A stretch of 64,000 nt of DNA from Flavobacterium sp. (GCA_029946065.1 JAQSDU010000007.1:62001-126000), one strand, 5' to 3'; shown: positions 26,302 to 36,700, numbered from the stretch's first letter. The notes: generated from the sequence alone by a model not told the origin. Numbers and translations: made by a program.

Positions 26302-27435
26302 TCAATTTGTCCAGGCATTAAGGTATTTCTGAGCGACTTTGATATAATCGTGTTCCTTTTCTACAAAATTTCTAGCCCGTTTTCCAATGGCAACAATCTC
26401 CTGCGGGTTTTCAATCAACCAAGACAGTTTTTCAATAAGATAAGTAACATCGGCTTTTGCATTGATATTCACAGGTTCTGAAATAGAATAATAAGTTTCA
26501 AATTCTGTTTCAGCACCTGTGAATACCAATTTTCCTTTTGCCATTGCTTCAAGCGCATTGTAGCCTTGGTCATAACTCCAGACTTGATCCAGAACGATAT
26601 GCGCACTATCATAGCGCTGGATGTATTCGGCATACGGAATGCTACGGGCCGTAATAATATCGACTTTATCTGGATATTTTTTCCCGATCGCAACAAGCGC
26701 GGCTTCAAAATAACTATTTCCTTTTCGAGAAGCATTGATTTCGTTAATGCCGTGAAAAATGATGATCTTATCTGAGATTGTCAATGGCGACCAGATTAAT
26801 TTTTCAGTATTGATAGGGTAGGGAATAAGCCCGAAAGATTTCGGATTGCCGTCGAGCGGAATCGAATAATCCATGTCGCCGGCAATTACCATAGTAATAT
26901 TTTCATAAACAAAATCATGCAATTTCTGGAACTGATCTGTAACATATTTCAAAGTATATTGACAATGTGGCGCACTCGGATTGGTTTCGCAAGGCGTTAA
27001 AATTGAATACCGAAATTTTCCGTCAAGCATATATTTAACGCAGTTGTAATCGTCGCCACAAGAAGAAAGTACCACTTTTTTATTATTGTCGAAAATAAAT
27101 TGTAGCAGCTTTTTTTCCCAATAAAGCGTCGATTCAATCGGATACTCGTTCACTAATTGCACCACATCAAAACCAACAAGCTTTTTTCGGTTGATATAAA
27201 ATCTGAAAGCAGTTTCTAATTGCGCTAAATCCAATTTACTTATCCTGAAAACCAGTTGGCGGAATTTATTGAGCAGATAATTTCCCTTAAATACCTTCGC
27301 ATACAAACTAATATCGAGTGGATAATTCTTAAAATCATTGTTGCCAATAAGCATAACCTCGTGTCCAAGCTGCATCAAGCCTTCCTTCAAGGAATTGTGA
27401 AACCTGCTGTACTCGCCCAACAATAAAATCCGCAT
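26302..27435 (-). CDS. Glycosyltransferase, GT-B type
   Basis: 377 residues. It begins MRILLLGEYSRFHNSLKEGL, the usual first beta-strand of a GT-B N-terminal domain, and the C-terminal half has YDQGYNALEAMAKGKLVFTG, the donor-nucleotide region with the key EAMA motif. Cytoplasmic or peripheral-membrane. It is transcribed alone, divergent from the next GT, and stops base-to-base against the convergent flavoprotein. Donor and acceptor sugars unknown. Confidence 0.85.
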   Translation of the reverse strand: MRILLLGEYSRFHNSLKEGLMQLGHEVMLIGNNDFKNYPLDISLYAKVFKGNYLLNKFRQLVFRISKLDLAQLETAFRFYINRKKLVGFDVVQLVNEYPIESTLYWEKKLLQFIFDNNKKVVLSSCGDDYNCVKYMLDGKFRYSILTPCETNPSAPHCQYTLKYVTDQFQKLHDFVYENITMVIAGDMDYSIPLDGNPKSFGLIPYPINTEKLIWSPLTISDKIIIFHGINEINASRKGNSYFEAALVAIGKKYPDKVDIITARSIPYAEYIQRYDSAHIVLDQVWSYDQGYNALEAMAKGKLVFTGAETEFETYYSISEPVNINAKADVTYLIEKLSWLIENPQEIVAIGKRARNFVEKEHDYIKVAQKYLNAWTN

Positions 27436-27442
27436 GAATGTT

Positions 27443-27450
27443 TATATTTG
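27443..27450 (+). promoter_or_regulatory. -7 box for the GT4 gene
   Basis: TATATTTG, a full match to TAnnTTTG, 22 bases before the ATG at 27473. No clear -33 TTG. Confidence 0.5.
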
Positions 27451-27472
27451 TTACGAAAATAGCTAATCCGCA

Positions 27473-28570
27473 ATGATAAAACAAAATCAGCCGTACAAAA
27501 TAGCCTTAATTGGAGATTGCCTAGCCGGCGGCGGCGCGGAAAAAGTACATTCGATTTTGTCGTTCTGGTTTGAAAAGCAAGGTTTTGAGGTGCATAATTG
27601 CATATTTATAGATTGGATTTCCTATCAATACGCAGGTTCTTTAGTAAATCTGGGCAAAATACTTCCCAATGCGACACCGCCAATCCGAAAAGCAAAACGC
27701 TTTTCGGCGCTAAAAAAATTCATCCGTGACAATGATTTTGATTTTGTCATCGATTTCAGGATGCGACAGCAATTTGTATTGGAAATTTTATTGTCGAAAT
27801 TCATATATCCGAAAAACACATTTTACACCGTACACAGCGGCGTATGGGAATATTATTTTCCAAAATCGCCATTGCTCGCCAACTTGATATACAAAAACCG
27901 CAATATCGTCACCGTGTCCGAAGCCATAAAAAATAGGATTTTAGAAAAGAAAATCGACGCAAACGTGCATTGCATCAACAATCCGTTTGACTTGCATGGT
28001 ATTTCGTACATGAAGAATGAATCCATAAGCGACAATACAAAATTCGTCCTCGCTGCCGGAAGCATGAACGTTGACAACAAGCAATTTGACAAGTTGATTG
28101 CTGCTTATGCAAAATCAAAATTACCATCAAATGGCATTTCCTTTTTTATTTTAGGCGAAGGTGAAAACATTGACAAATACCAAGAACTCGCAGAAAAGTT
28201 AGGAGTCAAAAAGGAAGTGGTTTTTAAAGGTTTTGTAGAAAATCCTTTTCCATATTACAAAAATGCTTTGTTTTTTGTGCTGTCAAGCAGAAATGAAGGC
28301 TTCCCAAATGTGCTTGTAGAAGCATTGGCGACAGGAACACCAGTGGTATCTTTTGATTGTTTCAGTGGCCCGAATGAAATCGTAAAAAACAAGGAAAACG
28401 GACTATTAGTCGAAGATCAAAATTTCCAAAAGCTCGCATCGGCTATGAACGAAATGGTTTTTGATGAAAAATTATATTATCATTGTAAAGAAAATGCGAT
28501 CCCTAGCACAGAAAATTTTGATATCAACAAAATCGGCGCACAATGGCTCGAACTCCTGAAAGTAAAGTAA
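27473..28570 (+). CDS. Glycosyltransferase family 4-like protein
   Basis: 365 residues. The N-terminal domain has GDCLAGGGAEKVHSILSFWF, the GGAE motif common at the start of GT4 enzymes. The C-terminal domain has AAGSMNVDNKQFDKLIAAYA and SSRNEGFPNVLVEALATGTP with the catalytic EGFPNVLVEA block, then DCFSGPNEIVKNKENGLLV. A retaining glycosyltransferase acting on the cytoplasmic face. It shares one base with the next gene (TAATG), so translation is coupled to the sugar isomerase. Confidence 0.92.
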   Translation: MIKQNQPYKIALIGDCLAGGGAEKVHSILSFWFEKQGFEVHNCIFIDWISYQYAGSLVNLGKILPNATPPIRKAKRFSALKKFIRDNDFDFVIDFRMRQQFVLEILLSKFIYPKNTFYTVHSGVWEYYFPKSPLLANLIYKNRNIVTVSEAIKNRILEKKIDANVHCINNPFDLHGISYMKNESISDNTKFVLAAGSMNVDNKQFDKLIAAYAKSKLPSNGISFFILGEGENIDKYQELAEKLGVKKEVVFKGFVENPFPYYKNALFFVLSSRNEGFPNVLVEALATGTPVVSFDCFSGPNEIVKNKENGLLVEDQNFQKLASAMNEMVFDEKLYYHCKENAIPSTENFDINKIGAQWLELLKVK

Positions 28571-28977
28571 TGGACATCCAGATCATCGAAATTCCGAAAA
28601 AAGAAAACCCGAAAGGCAATATCGCCATTATCGAAAATGATGTGGTTCCTTTTGAAATTAAGCGTGTGTATTATTTGTATGATGTGCCAAGCACAGCGCA
28701 ACGTGGCGGTCATGCGCACAAAAATCTCAAGCAGGTTTTAATCGCACTTTCGGGCAGTTTTGATGTGGTTTTAAAAGACGGAAAATCAACAGCAGTGGTC
28801 ACATTAAACAAACCTGACAAAGGTTTATTGATCCAATCGAATACTTGGAGAGAACTCGAAAATTTTTCTTCTGGTGCGGTTTGCCTCGTTGTCGCTTCAG
28901 AAGTGTATGATGAAAATGATTACATCCGCAATTTCCGCGAATATATCAATTACCTCAAATCGAGCCAAAACTCGTAA
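28570..28977 (+). CDS. FdtA/QdtA-family dTDP-keto-sugar isomerase (cupin)
   Basis: 135 residues from the ATG at 28570 that overlaps the previous stop by one base; the longer frame adds nine residues and lies inside the upstream gene. The signature RGGHAHK (45-51) carries the two catalytic histidines H48 and H50, and the cupin strands LIALSGSFDVVLKDG and PDKGLLIQSNTWRELENF follow. Family members convert dTDP-4-keto-6-deoxyglucose to a 3-keto sugar, with gluco (QdtA) or galacto (FdtA) outcome decided by few residues. Partner: the DegT aminotransferase at 20654. The 3' end overlaps the convergent GT2 gene by 23 bases. Confidence 0.9.
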   Translation: MDIQIIEIPKKENPKGNIAIIENDVVPFEIKRVYYLYDVPSTAQRGGHAHKNLKQVLIALSGSFDVVLKDGKSTAVVTLNKPDKGLLIQSNTWRELENFSSGAVCLVVASEVYDENDYIRNFREYINYLKSSQNS

Positions 28978-29896
28978 AACGAATGCCGTTTTTTACAAAG
29001 AAAACTTTCACCTTTCTGATCAATTTTACAATAGGAACCGGCAATTTAAGGAGTGTTTTTTGAGTAAAATTAAGGTTTTTAGCAGCAATTCCAGCGATCA
29101 TTTTTCTTGCATTTGCGGTATCATTTTCCAAAATAAAAAATTTTGCCAGTACATATCGGTTCGTGTCCAAATATTTTTTTAACGATGGATTTTTGGCGGC
29201 CAATCCTTCGTATTTGTCCAAATCGACTAATTTTTTATTGGAAAGTCTTGAATTTGTAATCTGGTTCTCAGAAAATACATTGACCAACACCGGCGCTTCT
29301 TTTGAATAAGCCAATTGAAAAACAGAATTGGCTCGGATATTAAAATCGACATCTTCACCAAAAGTGACGCCTTCATCATACAAGCCAATTTTTTCAAAAA
29401 CTTCCTTATCAGCGCAAAGGCTGCAGCAGCAGTAGATGTGCTGGTATAAATTACTCGCGAAAAAGTCAGGAACGATGCCGTCTTTTTCAAATCCGATAAG
29501 GCTTGATGCCGGCAACACTGATTTGTTTTCGTATTGCTCAACATAATTGGTCGCAAAAAGGCGTGCGTCCGGAAATTGCTGAATCAAAGCATATATCTTG
29601 GCAAGGTAATTCGGTAGCCATACATCATCAGCATCCAGAAAACATAAGTATTTTGAAGTAGAATTTTCTATACCGGTATTGCGTGATGCCGATAATCCGT
29701 TATTTTTTTCGTGTCTGATGATGCGTATTTTCGGATTATTGATTTTCGACGCTACCTCAAAGCTATTGTCAGTCGAGCAATCTTCAACAATAATAATTTC
29801 AAAATCGGAAAAGGTTTGACCAAGCACACTTTTGAGTGCACTTTCAATAAAATTAGCTTTGTTATAAAGCGGAATGATTACAGAAAAAAAGGCCAT
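28955..29896 (-). CDS. GT2 family glycosyltransferase
   Basis: 313 residues. A classic GT-A N-terminus: FFSVIIPLYNKANFIESALK, then IIIVEDCSTDNSFEVASK, and the metal-binding DxD as DADD in YLCFLDADDVW. This is an inverting enzyme on the cytoplasmic side. A promoter inside the end of the upstream gene may drive it separately. The tail overlaps the FdtA-like gene on the other strand. Confidence 0.92.
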   Translation of the reverse strand: MAFFSVIIPLYNKANFIESALKSVLGQTFSDFEIIIVEDCSTDNSFEVASKINNPKIRIIRHEKNNGLSASRNTGIENSTSKYLCFLDADDVWLPNYLAKIYALIQQFPDARLFATNYVEQYENKSVLPASSLIGFEKDGIVPDFFASNLYQHIYCCCSLCADKEVFEKIGLYDEGVTFGEDVDFNIRANSVFQLAYSKEAPVLVNVFSENQITNSRLSNKKLVDLDKYEGLAAKNPSLKKYLDTNRYVLAKFFILENDTANARKMIAGIAAKNLNFTQKTLLKLPVPIVKLIRKVKVFFVKNGIRFTSFGSI

Positions 29897-29908
29897 TTTC
29901 TCAACGAT

Positions 29909-30787
29909 TTATAGGCTACAAAGATAGCCAATTCGGTACAGGTTGAACAAAAACATCGACGCGTTTCCCGAAACCAGATTGCGATAAATTGGCTTGTTGA
30001 AAATGCTATAAAAGAATCGTACGCCAATTATTAATCCGGTTTTTTTTAGGAAATCATAAAGCTTTAGCAATTTTACAAACGAAGGCTCGATTTTGTGTTC
30101 GTCATAAAGCGCTTTCAAGTTTTCTAACGAAGATTTGGTTTTAGCAACATAAATGGCATTTGTATCGATATCGCCATGTTCAACGGGATTTTCAATATGG
30201 ATGATTGTCGTATGCAACAAACTGAGTTGGTACGAAAGCTGCGTATCGTCGTGACCATATTTCTTCATTTTTCGGTCAAACTTGACTTTGTCGAAGCAAT
30301 CTTTTAGAATAACGGTGTTATTAAAAAGCAAACTTTGATATGGTGCTTTTTTTCTTTCAGAAGTGCGTTTGTCTTCAATAAATCTGCCGTATTTCCATCG
30401 CAATTGCTGGACTTTTGAAGGACATTTTTCGGGATGCAGCCTTCCGCCATAGACAATTTCAAAACGGTGTAGATTTGCAATATAATTTTTTATGTAATCG
30501 GATTTTATAATGATCGAATCGCCGTCAATAAAAAGCAAATACGCATATTTTGCCTGCTCTGCAAGAGAATTACGGTTTTCACGGTGCGCAATATTTTTTT
30601 GCAATGATACGAAACTACAATATGGCAAAGCATTGACTTTTTCGTTTTCTAAATTATGAATTGACTCCGAAGCGTCGTCCTGGCATAAAATTTCAAATGC
30701 AATATTATTTTCGGCACATTGCTTGTAAAGCTCCGTTACCAAAGGCAATACGTTATAATTGTATATTGGAATGAGGATTGAAAGCAT
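29909..30787 (-). CDS. GT2-like glycosyltransferase
   Basis: 292 residues. It begins MLSILIPIYNYNVLPLV and has ILCQDDASESIHNLEN and YLLFIDGDSII, which follow the GT-A layout with DGDS as the likely metal-binding motif. The C-terminal third is hydrophobic and basic and may associate with the membrane. It follows the polyprenyl-type GT2 gene by two bases and precedes the next GT2 by 12 bases, so all three probably share a transcript. Confidence 0.87.
   Translation of the reverse strand: MLSILIPIYNYNVLPLVTELYKQCAENNIAFEILCQDDASESIHNLENEKVNALPYCSFVSLQKNIAHRENRNSLAEQAKYAYLLFIDGDSIIIKSDYIKNYIANLHRFEIVYGGRLHPEKCPSKVQQLRWKYGRFIEDKRTSERKKAPYQSLLFNNTVILKDCFDKVKFDRKMKKYGHDDTQLSYQLSLLHTTIIHIENPVEHGDIDTNAIYVAKTKSSLENLKALYDEHKIEPSFVKLLKLYDFLKKTGLIIGVRFFYSIFNKPIYRNLVSGNASMFLFNLYRIGYLCSL
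29919..29950 (-). promoter_or_regulatory. Internal promoter for the GT2 gene at 28955-29896
   Basis: Minus strand: TTG (29950-29948), 21 bases, TATCTTTG (29926-29919). It lies within the last codons of the upstream GT2-like gene, 22 bases before the ATG at 29896. Confidence 0.5.
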
Positions 30788-30789
30788 GA

Positions 30790-31506
30790 TTATAACTTAA
30801 AAAGGCCATATTTCAATATACAAAAAATCGCCCTGAAGCCGTCTTTCCAGTTGATTTTTTTGCCTTCGTCATACGTTCTTCCATAATAGGAAATCCCAAC
30901 TTCATAAATACGCACTTTTGGAATTCTGGAAATTTTAGCCGTCACTTCTGGCTCAAAACCGAAACGTTTTTCTTTCAGCACAAGCGATTGTAGCATTTTA
31001 GTATTGAACATTTTGTAGCAGGTTTCCATGTCCGTCAAGTTCAAATTACTGAACATATTCGACGTTGTAGTCAGGAATTTATTCCCAATTGTATGCCAAA
31101 AAAATAACACGCGATGTGCATTGCCACCCATAAATCTCGAGCCGTAAACGACATCGGCGAAACCGTCGAGGACAGGTTGTAACAAAATTTTATATTCGTT
31201 TGGATCGTATTCAAGATCGGCATCTTGTATCACAGTGAATTCTCCAGAAGCTTTCGAAATTCCGGTATGAAGCGCTGCGCCTTTGCCCATATTTTTTGGG
31301 TGTTCAAAAAACTGGATATTCAAATTGGGATTTTCAATTCTGTATTTTTTTATAGATTCAGATGTGCTGTCGGTGGAACAATCGTTCACAATGATGATTT
31401 CCTTCATAATTCCGTTAGGTAAATCTGCGGTTTTGACCTTGTCTAGTAAAAGCCCCACGGTCACCGCTTCATTGTAAACCGGAATAATAATGGAAAGTTT
31501 GTTCAT
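30790..31506 (-). CDS. GT2 glycosyltransferase, dolichyl/polyprenyl-phosphate sugar synthase-like
   Basis: 238 residues from the ATG at 31506 (MNKLSIIIPVYNEAVTVGLL); the longer frame adds 18 residues of non-family sequence. Motifs are IIIVNDCSTDSTSESI, AALHTGISKASGEF and the catalytic DADLEYDPNEY. The C-terminus KRFGFEPEVTAKISR and GRTYDEGKKINWKDG matches the DPM1/Dpm-like branch, which charges a polyprenyl phosphate with a sugar in the cytoplasm. Its product could feed the GT-C-type polytopic enzymes in this locus. Confidence 0.92.
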   Translation of the reverse strand: MNKLSIIIPVYNEAVTVGLLLDKVKTADLPNGIMKEIIIVNDCSTDSTSESIKKYRIENPNLNIQFFEHPKNMGKGAALHTGISKASGEFTVIQDADLEYDPNEYKILLQPVLDGFADVVYGSRFMGGNAHRVLFFWHTIGNKFLTTTSNMFSNLNLTDMETCYKMFNTKMLQSLVLKEKRFGFEPEVTAKISRIPKVRIYEVGISYYGRTYDEGKKINWKDGFRAIFCILKYGLFKL

Positions 31507-31569
31507 TTGATTGGAAAATGTATCAGAACACAAAGCTACATTTCTATATCGAAATTGCAATAATTTGGC

Positions 31570-31577
31570 TATTTTTG
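31570..31577 (+). promoter_or_regulatory. -7 box five bases from the start codon
   Basis: TATTTTTG matches TAnnTTTG; the ATG used here is at 31583. No clean -33 element. Confidence 0.4.
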
Positions 31578-31582
31578 TTTAC

Positions 31583-32839
31583 ATGGCAGCAATGAAGCAA
31601 ATATTTTTAAAATTTAAATTCGATATTGCCTTGATAGTTATTGCTTTGTTGTGGCTGTATGTGTTTGATTTTCTTTTTCAAATTAGCACTCAGAGCATTG
31701 GTTGTCCGGATTGTAATAGCTATCTTTCTGCTGCGAAAAATCTGTATCAATTGCACATTGGCAACCAATACAGGCCGATGGGCATTGCTGCAATTAATGG
31801 TTTTCCTTTACTTTTTGGGTTTTCGGACGACGCGGTTTTCGCATTTGGTTATTATGTGAATATTGGTTGCTGGATTGGAACAACGCTGGTTATTTTTGAA
31901 CTATCAAAGACATATTTAAAACCGAAAATTGCCTTTCTAGTAGCGTTGGTTTTAATTTTTTTTATCGGAAATACTACATTGGTTTTTCAATTGATGAGCG
32001 AAACGGTATTTATGTTTGCGATTGCCGTAGTGTTTTATTTTTTGTTTAAGTACTTCAAAAACAATAATTTTTCGAGTTTAGCAATAGCACTTTCCATTAT
32101 GATTTTTGCAATGTTAATAAAGCCTGGGGCACTTTTTCTAGCGATAATTGTCAGCTTATTTTTTGTAAAAGTGCTCATCCGAAATTATGGATCGCGATGG
32201 ATGGCATTGGTTTATGGTGCGGTTTTATTGGTTATGGTGCAATGCGCAGGAATAAAATACCAGTTTGGTAATTTTACGATAAGTTATATTGACGGACTTA
32301 CGTATTACAATTATCTCGGAAGCAAAGCGAAATGTATGAAAGAAGATGAAATTTTCAACCAGCAAAACAATCCGTATGGAATGCCTCATTTTAGCGCACT
32401 GCCGTCGGAACAGAAAAAAATTGCTGTTGAAGACTTGAAATTCCAGTTGCAAACCAATACGGTAAATTTAGCGCGGGCTTATGCTGATGATGTTTATGGT
32501 AATACTACTTCAGGAAGTTCCTATGTTTTAGAATGCGAAAATAAATGGAATACAACTTATTTTGAAACCAGTAAATTTGTTTTTTATAGCGCATCACAAT
32601 GGCAAAATATTTTCTTTACGATAATTGGTTTCTTATTGTCGATTTGGTATTTTTTTAAAGGAAACCAACAATTCAGGCTCATAGCCATTTTTGTAATATA
32701 TACTATTGTATCGTCTGGAATTTCGTGCGATCAAGGTGACCGTTTTCACGTGATTACGTTTCCGTTTGTATTGCTTTTGATTGCGAAATTTTTAGTAGAA
32801 AATTTTTTTAAACGGCACGCTGCACGACTTCAAACATAG
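31583..32839 (+). CDS. Polytopic membrane protein of the glycan locus
   Basis: 418 residues from the ATG at 31583 (MAAMKQIFLKFKFDIALIV); a further ATG at 31592 is equally possible, and the longer frame from 31511 overlaps the divergent GT2 start region. About ten transmembrane helices. The first outer loop contains IGCPDCNSYLSAAKNLYQLH, with YRPMGIAAINGF after it, reminiscent of GT-C glycosyltransferases, and there is a soluble loop at about 230-320. No exact family. Its last 32 bases overlap the convergent FtsE-like gene. Confidence 0.7.
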   Translation: MAAMKQIFLKFKFDIALIVIALLWLYVFDFLFQISTQSIGCPDCNSYLSAAKNLYQLHIGNQYRPMGIAAINGFPLLFGFSDDAVFAFGYYVNIGCWIGTTLVIFELSKTYLKPKIAFLVALVLIFFIGNTTLVFQLMSETVFMFAIAVVFYFLFKYFKNNNFSSLAIALSIMIFAMLIKPGALFLAIIVSLFFVKVLIRNYGSRWMALVYGAVLLVMVQCAGIKYQFGNFTISYIDGLTYYNYLGSKAKCMKEDEIFNQQNNPYGMPHFSALPSEQKKIAVEDLKFQLQTNTVNLARAYADDVYGNTTSGSSYVLECENKWNTTYFETSKFVFYSASQWQNIFFTIIGFLLSIWYFFKGNQQFRLIAIFVIYTIVSSGISCDQGDRFHVITFPFVLLLIAKFLVENFFKRHAARLQT

Positions 32840-33491
32840 TTCCGTTTTCACATTTCAATGTTTTAGAAGGAAATTTTAAAATGACAGCATAATCGTGCGT
32901 CGCCATAATGATTGTTTTTCCGTTTTCATTGATTTTTTTCAAAACGCCAATAACTTCGGCACTGGTTTGAGGGTCCAAATTTCCGGTTGGTTCATCGGCT
33001 AAAATGATTTCCGGATCGTTCAAAAGCGCACGCGCAATTGCAACGCGTTGCTGTTCTCCGCCCGAAAGTTGGTGCGGCATTTTGTGAGCAAAACTTTTCA
33101 TATCGACTTTCTCGAGTACTTCGTCAATTTTGAACTGCATTTCTTCGGCATCTTTCCAACCAGTGGCTTTGAGAACGAAAATCATATTTTCATTGACAGT
33201 TCTATCCGGCAACAGCATGAAATCCTGGAAAACAATTCCGATTTTACGTCTTAAATAGGGGATATTGACTTCTTTCAAAGTCACCAAATCATAGTCAACA
33301 ATGCTGGCCTGTCCTTCCAAAATAGGCAAATCCGCGTAAAGCGTTTTCATCAGGCTACTTTTTCCGGACCCAGTTTTTCCGATGATATAAATGAATTCAC
33401 CGTGATTGACTTCCAAGTTGACATCGGAAAGGATGGCTTTTTTATCCTGATAAATCGTGACATTTCTTAAAAAAAGTACCGGCTGTGACAT
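32808..33491 (-). CDS. ftsE: FtsE-like ABC transporter ATP-binding protein
   Basis: 227 residues, a single ABC domain: Walker A GKTGSGKS (38-45), signature [15 protein letters not shown] (142-156), Walker [13 protein letters not shown] (DE at 166-167). The [16 protein letters not shown] segment and size fit FtsE, which with FtsX controls cell-wall hydrolases at division. No FtsX-type permease is adjacent in the window, so a MacB/LolD-like role remains possible. It sits at the inner membrane on the cytoplasmic side. The 3' end overlaps the convergent polytopic gene. Confidence 0.85.
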   Translation of the reverse strand: MSQPVLFLRNVTIYQDKKAILSDVNLEVNHGEFIYIIGKTGSGKSSLMKTLYADLPILEGQASIVDYDLVTLKEVNIPYLRRKIGIVFQDFMLLPDRTVNENMIFVLKATGWKDAEEMQFKIDEVLEKVDMKSFAHKMPHQLSGGEQQRVAIARALLNDPEIILADEPTGNLDPQTSAEVIGVLKKINENGKTIIMATHDYAVILKFPSKTLKCENGTMFEVVQRAV

Positions 33492-33692
33492 AATTTGGGT
33501 TTGTTTATGGGAGTAAAAGTAATAAGTTAACGCTGGTATTCAAAATAAATTTTCTGTTGGGGTTATTTGTTGATGAGGGTATTGGGTTATTCGGCACATC
33601 CAAACAAATTATATAACCAGCAAATCTCCAAATTGCCAAGCCAAATAAATACTAAACTCCAATTTTCATTCGTTATACCAAAAGGAAATTGA

Positions 33693-33700
33693 TATATTTG
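33693..33700 (+). promoter_or_regulatory. -7 box for the TPR protein gene
   Basis: TATATTTG, full match, 20 bases before the ATG at 33721. A matching -33 is not evident. Confidence 0.5.
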
Positions 33701-33720
33701 GATTTTAAAAAAATAAAAAC

Positions 33721-36700
33721 ATGCGTAAACAATCATTGCTATATTTATTGCTGCTGGGAGCAGGTTCAGTCACGACAATATCGGCACAGCAATCAGCAAT
33801 TTATACTAACGACCTCAAGGATTTTAACCGCGCGGTTGCACTCTATAACGACAAACAATACCAATCGGCGCAAATTCTTTTCGAGAAGGTAAAAGATGAA
33901 AATGCCAATTTAGACGTACAAGCGGATTGTGCCTATTACATTGCCATTTCCGCCATTCGGCTAAATCAATCGGGAGCAGATAGTTTGGTAGAAAAATTCA
34001 TTTCTGATTATCCAACATCCACCAAGCAAAACAGCGCTTACATTGAAGTAGCCGAATATTATTTCGCCAATGGCCAGTATGCCGACGCACTCGTGTGGTT
34101 TGATAAAGTCGATGAAAACGGGCTCAGTGGCGAGGAAACCGACAAATTTAATTTTCAGAAAGGTTACAGTTATTATACCGCAAAAAATAAGAAAGATGCT
34201 GTGAAATATTTTAATATGGTTGGTACTTCTTCAAAGGAATACCATTCACAAGCGACTTATTATCTTGGAACAATTGCTTATGAAGGAGATGATTATAAAG
34301 AAGCTACGAAGAAATTTGACGAGATCGCCGGCGAAGAGAAATACAAGAAAAAAATGTCCTATTTTCAAGCGGACATGAATTTCAAAGCGGGCAATTTTCA
34401 AAAAGCCATTGACGACGGCACTACAGCAATGGCGCAATCGTCGGCCATCGAGAAATCAGAACTCAATAAAATCATCGGCGAAAGTTATTTTAACTTGAAG
34501 CAATATGACAAAGCGATTCCATACCTAAAAGAATACAAAGGCAAAAAAGGAAAATGGAGCAACACCGATTATTATATGCTTGGTTATGCTTATTACCAAC
34601 AAAAAGATTACGAAAATGCTATCGCACAGTTCAATAAAATCATCGATGGAAATGATTCCGTAGCACAAAATGCGTATTATCATTTGGGAGAAAGCTACCT
34701 CAAAACCGACAAAAAACAACAGGCTTTGAACGCGTTCAAAAATGCTTCTGAAATGGAATTTGATGCAAAAATTCAGGAAGATGCCTATTTGAATTATGCT
34801 AAATTAAGTTATGAAATAGGGAATTCCTACCAGACGATTCCAGATGTTTTATCGGCTTTTCTTGAAAAATACCCCAACAATCCCAACAAACCAGAGATTG
34901 AAACATTGTTGATCAATTCATTCATCACATCCAAAAATTACAAAGGTGCATTGGCACTACTCGAAAAAAATAAAAGTTTTGCGAATAAACAAGCCTACCA
35001 AAAAGTAACTTTTTACCGCGGATTAGAATTGTACCAAGACGGTAGCTATCAGGAAGCGCTTGCCATGTTCAAAAAATCAATCGCCGAGCCAAGAGACGCA
35101 AAATTCTCCGCACGCGCCACATTTTGGAAAGGTGAAACAGAGTATAATTTGGACAGTTTTTCAGAATCGTTAATCACGTTCAAGCAGTTCATCGCTTTCG
35201 CGGAAGCAAAAGAAACGCCGGAAAACAAAAACATAAGCTACAATTTGGCTTATGCGTATTTCAAGTTGAAGGAATATGAAAACGCCGCAACGCATTTCCA
35301 AAATTATGTAACTTCGGCTGCAGCCAAAACGGATAAATTGCGTTTGAATGATGCTTATTTGAGATTGGGCGACAGTTTTTTCGTTACTGCAAAATATTGG
35401 CCGGCAATGGATGCCTACAACAAAGCCATCGATTTAAAAGGGGTTGATGCCGATTATGCCGCATTTCAAAAAGCGATCAGTTACGGATTCGTGTCGAGAA
35501 ACGATAAGAAAATAGACGATTTAAGCAAATTTGTAACCGCTTTCCCGAAATCGCAATACCGTGATGACGCACTTTTTGAACTCGGAAATACGTATGTAAC
35601 GGAAAACAAAAACGACAACGCCATTCAAACTTATGATAAATTAATCGCGGATTACAAAAACGGAACGTACGTTGCAAAAGCCATGTTGCGCGAAGGTTTG
35701 ATTTATTACAATAGCGATCGCGATCAGTTGGCGCTGGGTAAATTCAAAAAAATTGCCGCAGACTTTCCCAATACACCTGAATCGCTTGAAGCTGTTTCGA
35801 CGGCCAGATTGATTTATGTTGACTCAGGAAAAGTCGATGAGTATGCAGCTTGGGTCAAAACACTCGATTTTGTTCAAGTTACTGATGCCGAATTGGATAA
35901 TGACACCTATGAAGCGGCCGAAAAGCAATACTTGCAAAATGATTCAAAGAAAGCCATTTCAGGTTTCACAAGTTATATTGCGAATTTCCCTAACGGAATC
36001 CATGCGCTCAATGCCAACTTCTATCTAGCACAATTGTATTTCGCAGATGGATTGACTGAAAATGCAACACCGAATTATGAATTTGTGGTATCGCGTCCGC
36101 GCAATGAATTCACAGAACAAGCATTGGCGCGTTTGTCTGAAATTTACTTGAAAAACAAAAATTACGATAAGGTAATCCCAATCTTAAAAAGGCTTGAAGC
36201 CGAAGCGGATTATCCACAAAACATCACTTTTGCTCAAGCGAATTTGATGAAATCGTATTACGAAAAAGAAGATTATCCGAATGCTGTAACTTCCGCAGAA
36301 AAAGTACTCGCCAATCCGAAAACGGATGATAAAGTGCGAAGCGATGCGCAAATCATCGTAGCAAGATCTGCCGTGAAAACTAATGATGATGTGAAAGCCA
36401 GAGCCGCATATGCGAAATTGCTTGCTATCGCAAAAGGCGAGGTTGGGGCAGAAGCCAATTATTACGACGCTTATTACAAAAACAAAGATGGCAAATTTGA
36501 ATTATCAAATACCGCGGTACAAAAATTGACGAAAGATTATTCGGGTTATAAATATTTCGGTGCCAAAGGATTGGTTTTGATGGCGAAGAATTTCTACGGT
36601 CTCAAAGATGCGTTCCAGGCAAATTATATCTTAGATAGCGTCATCAAAAATTTCACCGATTTCCCTGATGTGATTGAAGAAGCGAAAGCCGAACGCGACA

